From Ceratothoa steindachneri (lineage: Eukaryota; Arthropoda; Malacostraca; Isopoda; Cymothoidae): 64,000 bases of DNA. Numbering within the stretch: position 1 is the first letter of the stretch; each line of letters opens with the position of its first letter. Below are positions 61,480 to 64,000 of this stretch, in pieces. The stretch covers positions 173,898,294 to 173,962,293 of the forward strand of contig OZ018318.1 in NCBI GenBank assembly GCA_963969495.1, given 5' to 3'. The position numbers and the translations under genes are program-made. Below the pieces are notes generated by a model, which worked only from the letters and a program-made list of their open reading frames with translations, made no database searches and had not been told where the DNA came from.

Positions 61480-62335
61480 AATCCCCAATCATATTTAGAT
61501 TAAACTTTCCTTTGCTACCTCGTCCTTTAAACAAATTTGTTGATGAAAACGTTCACTATGTTCATCACTAACCGCTCCCAGATTTTCAGGAAAAAATAGA
61601 GATGAGAATGCAGAAAATGCGTTTTAAGTGACATTCTACATCCCATCTTTTCATAGTCTTCCAGCATATTGTTTACTATTTCTCGGTAATTTAGAGATTT
61701 ATAATTGCCGAGAAAGTTTTCAGTGATTTCCACAAAAGATGTCCATGCTTTATATTCCTTTGCTTGAGACACAAAGTGAAGGAATCATCAGAAACAACTC
61801 TGCAAATTTGTGGTCCGGTGAAAAGTTCAGCTTCTATTATTGCATCAGTTAATTATCCTTTGAATTTGTTTTTGAAATCTTGAAAGTCTTCATTTCTTTG
61901 ATCCAGACTCAATACAAAATTTTTCATTACCCCTTATTTAATGTGAAGAGGTGGAAGATAAACTTTTTTTAGATCTACTAGAACATCCTGCTTAACATTA
62001 TGTTTGCCAGCAATGATTTTTTCTCTGTCTAGCCATTCTCGCTTTTCATAGTGATTTTTATCGTCTCTGCTATCCCAAAGTCATAATAAGCACATGTATT
62101 TTGTGTATCCCAACTTTAACCAAAGAAGAAATGATACAACTTTGAAATCACAACAGATGCTCCAGTTATGCTCTTTGTACTCAATAAGTTTCAGCAATAG
62201 TTGCATTGATGACTATATTTCTTGAAGAACGGTAGCGTGGGCTACAGGAATTGCAGCTTTTTCCTTCTCATTGTGCAGCAGAACAGCTTTAAGACTTACC
62301 TTATTATAGTCCATTGAGTAAATTGAGTGAGGCAT
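61480..62335 (-). pseudogene. second FCxVCG/GERFHQ-family copy, partial
   Basis: Follows the same order as the 19-21 kb gene from the middle onwards: SMDYNKVSLKAVLLHN (for FIDSS...), IPVAHATVLQEI, EYKEHNWSICCDFKVVSFLL, LGYTKYMCLL, WDSRDD, HYEKREWLDREKIIAG, YLPPLHIK, MKNFVLSLDQ, TGPQIC, then FLGNYKSLNYREIVNNML, KMGCRMSLKTHFLHSHLYFF, SERFHQ and, after frameshifts, GKFNLNMIGDYC. The 197-bp intron of the first copy is absent here: D-F-K-V-V is continuous. At least four stops and several frameshifts. N-terminal cysteine exon and inverted repeats were not found. Sequence divergence marks a different subfamily. Confidence 0.8.
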
Positions 62336-63139
62336 AGCAAGTTTGCAACTCCCAATTTCTGCCATATATATATTTTTACGCTTTCTCTTTGAATACCTAT
62401 GGGCGCTCTCACGTAGATTAAGATTGGACTATAGGTGCGTAGATAAACAATTGATGGGGTTGCAATGGATTTTATAGTCCCATAAATTGTAAGATCAAAT
62501 TATTTTTTCCTCAATGGTTTCGAATGTTAAATGTATATTTTTGTAAAATACTACCAAATTTGTACAGTTAATAACATATTTACACTAAGTCCGAGGTATA
62601 GGATAAATATCTTTGAATAAGTGGATTCGTTGGCTCTTATATGGCTATAGATTGCCTGATATAATTCTTACACCTTTTCCCAATTTTATTTAGTATTCGA
62701 TATATCTTCTTCTGGCTTATTCACAATACCATTTGAAAGTGTTCAACAGGAACCTTTTCTCCCTAAAATTTGCCTAAATCGAAAGGTTAATTTAAGTTTT
62801 AGTGAAATTTAGATTTATTTTCGAAAAAACAATTTTATTTCGATTGAAATCAAGAATGAGTGAAATCCCCAAAATCTTTGCTTGTGTAGAAGTGGAATTA
62901 AGGATTACTATGGTTCGGTCAAACCAAATTTTACCTAATCCTTATAGATGAATTAAAATTAAGCACGTACAAGAGAAAATTGCCCTTGTGATTGCGCATC
63001 CCATCTAGTTATCGCTGGGAGTGCTAATCTATACGAGGTAATGAGAGGTTTGACAATAAATTAAACAACCCAAACTCTTTAAATTTACAAACACGTTAGA
63101 ATGTAAGAAATATTTATCTTTACTAACTTAGGATTAAGA
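62336..63139. other. AT-rich DNA, nothing recognised
   Basis: The N-terminal half of the neighbouring gene copy would be expected here but was not recognised. Confidence 0.45.
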
Positions 63140-64000
63140 CGCGAGCATCTTTAATGAGTAGGCATCTTTACTTGGTCAAATTGTAGGTACTGCTCATCTT
63201 TACTCTTATTGCTCTATTCTGGAATACTCATCTTTAATTGGAGTAATTTTAGGAGTGCACATCTTAACGTAGCTAATGTTAGAAACTGCTCATGTTATCT
63301 TTGTTCGGTAAATAATTTGAGTGTTCATCTTTAATTGCTAAAATTAAGGTAGAGTGTTCATATTTACATGGTAAAATTTAGGAAAGCTTCCTCTATGCTT
63401 TTTCAATTTTAAGGAATGCACATCTTTACTTTCTCAAGTTTAAGGATTCCTAATCTTTACGGTGAAAAATTAAAGAAGGATTACTCATATTCCCTAAGTC
63501 AAATTCTAGGTAAAATTAAAGTGTCCATCTTTACTTATTCAAATTTAAGAGGTGTTGTTGAACTCTACTAGCTCAAAATAAGGAAATAATCATGTATTCT
63601 TTTGAAAATTAAGCTTTGCTCATCTTTAATTGGTTAAATTTAGGGAGTGTTCAGCTTAACGTTGTCAAGTTTAATAACTGCTCATCATTATTTGATCAAA
63701 TTTAGGAAATGCTTATCTTTACTTGGCCAAATTTATGGATAGCTCATCTTTTCTGGCTCTATTTAAATAAACGATCATCTTTACTTTCTCGAATTTAAGG
63801 AGGGTGCCCAAATTTATTAAGGTCTCAACATTGCTCAGTTATATTTACGTGTTCAATTTAAATAGGAGCTCACCCTAATTCTGTCAAATTTAAGAAGTAT
63901 TAATCACTATTTGGAAAAATTGCTGAGGATAGCAATTTACGCTTTTGTCAAATTTAAGAAGTGTTAATCACTATTTGGAAAAATTGCTAGGGATAACTTT
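63140..64000. repeat. degenerate tandem repeat, period about 33 bp
   Basis: About 26 diverged units around GCTCATCTTTACTTGGTCAA and ATTTAAGGAGT. CATCTTTA recurs near 63162, 63195, 63229, 63260 and onwards. Near the end, TTTAAGAAGT-TTAATCACTA and TTTGGAAAAATTGCT occur twice about 72 bp apart, a recent local duplication. The array runs past the window. Confidence 0.85.

Overview
The window looks like AT-rich, non-coding animal DNA, most likely from an arthropod. The signs are long (AT)n microsatellites, Tc1/mariner and mariner transposons, non-LTR and Ty3/gypsy-type retrotransposons, a Penelope-like element, tRNA-derived short repeats, and a gene family I know from many arthropod genomes. I find no intact host gene, no rRNA, no CRISPR array and no bacterial or organellar sequence. 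Almost everything recognisable is a mobile element or its decayed remains. Long stretches between elements show nothing I can name.

Layout: 0.5-3 kb holds two Tc1 relics. At 4.6 kb is one copy of an unnamed dispersed repeat whose second copy lies inverted at 42.4 kb. From 7.4 to 10.2 kb, an (AT)n tract interrupted by a 39-bp-arm hairpin abuts a 5'-truncated non-LTR element (minus strand). At 10.26-10.45 kb is a promoter-like block with three CTGATTGG boxes, a TATA box and an initiator. At 11.2-11.7 kb is an old LTR relative. From 12.4 to 16.8 kb is a long but broken plus-strand copy of the same non-LTR family, ending at a 563-bp (CT)n(AT)n tract. A gypsy-type Gag fragment lies at 18.2 kb.

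From 19.07 to 21.65 kb is the most interesting object: a three-exon gene of the FCxVCG/GERFHQ arthropod family, function unknown, lying inside 39-bp terminal inverted repeats. It therefore looks like a DNA transposon carrying a possible DDE-type enzyme. A diverged second copy, lacking one intron, is at 61.5-62.3 kb. From 22 to 24.8 kb are a third 3' end of the non-LTR family, a Penelope-like RT/GIY-YIG fragment and a tRNA-derived SINE.

A degenerate 28-29 bp tandem repeat covers 28.45-29.25 kb. From 31.85 to 36.73 kb is a complete but internally deleted LTR retrotransposon with 1.44-kb LTRs and a perfect ATGAC target duplication. A gypsy gag/RNase H relic is at 39.7-40.6 kb. From 43.4 to 46.9 kb is a CR1/Jockey-like element with extreme A/C bias and a 2A-like motif. 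From 50.0 to 60.1 kb are a 1.3-kb mariner, two tRNA-like SINE heads, a 121-bp MITE, a 1.8-kb IS630/Tc1-type element with about 220-bp inverted ends, and a 1.3-kb Tc1 element, the last four transposons each with TA target duplications. A second degenerate tandem repeat (about 33 bp) runs from 63.14 kb to the window end.

The elements do not form a pathway. They are layered insertions, and every transposase or polymerase copy here carries stops, frameshifts or lost catalytic residues, so none looks autonomous now.
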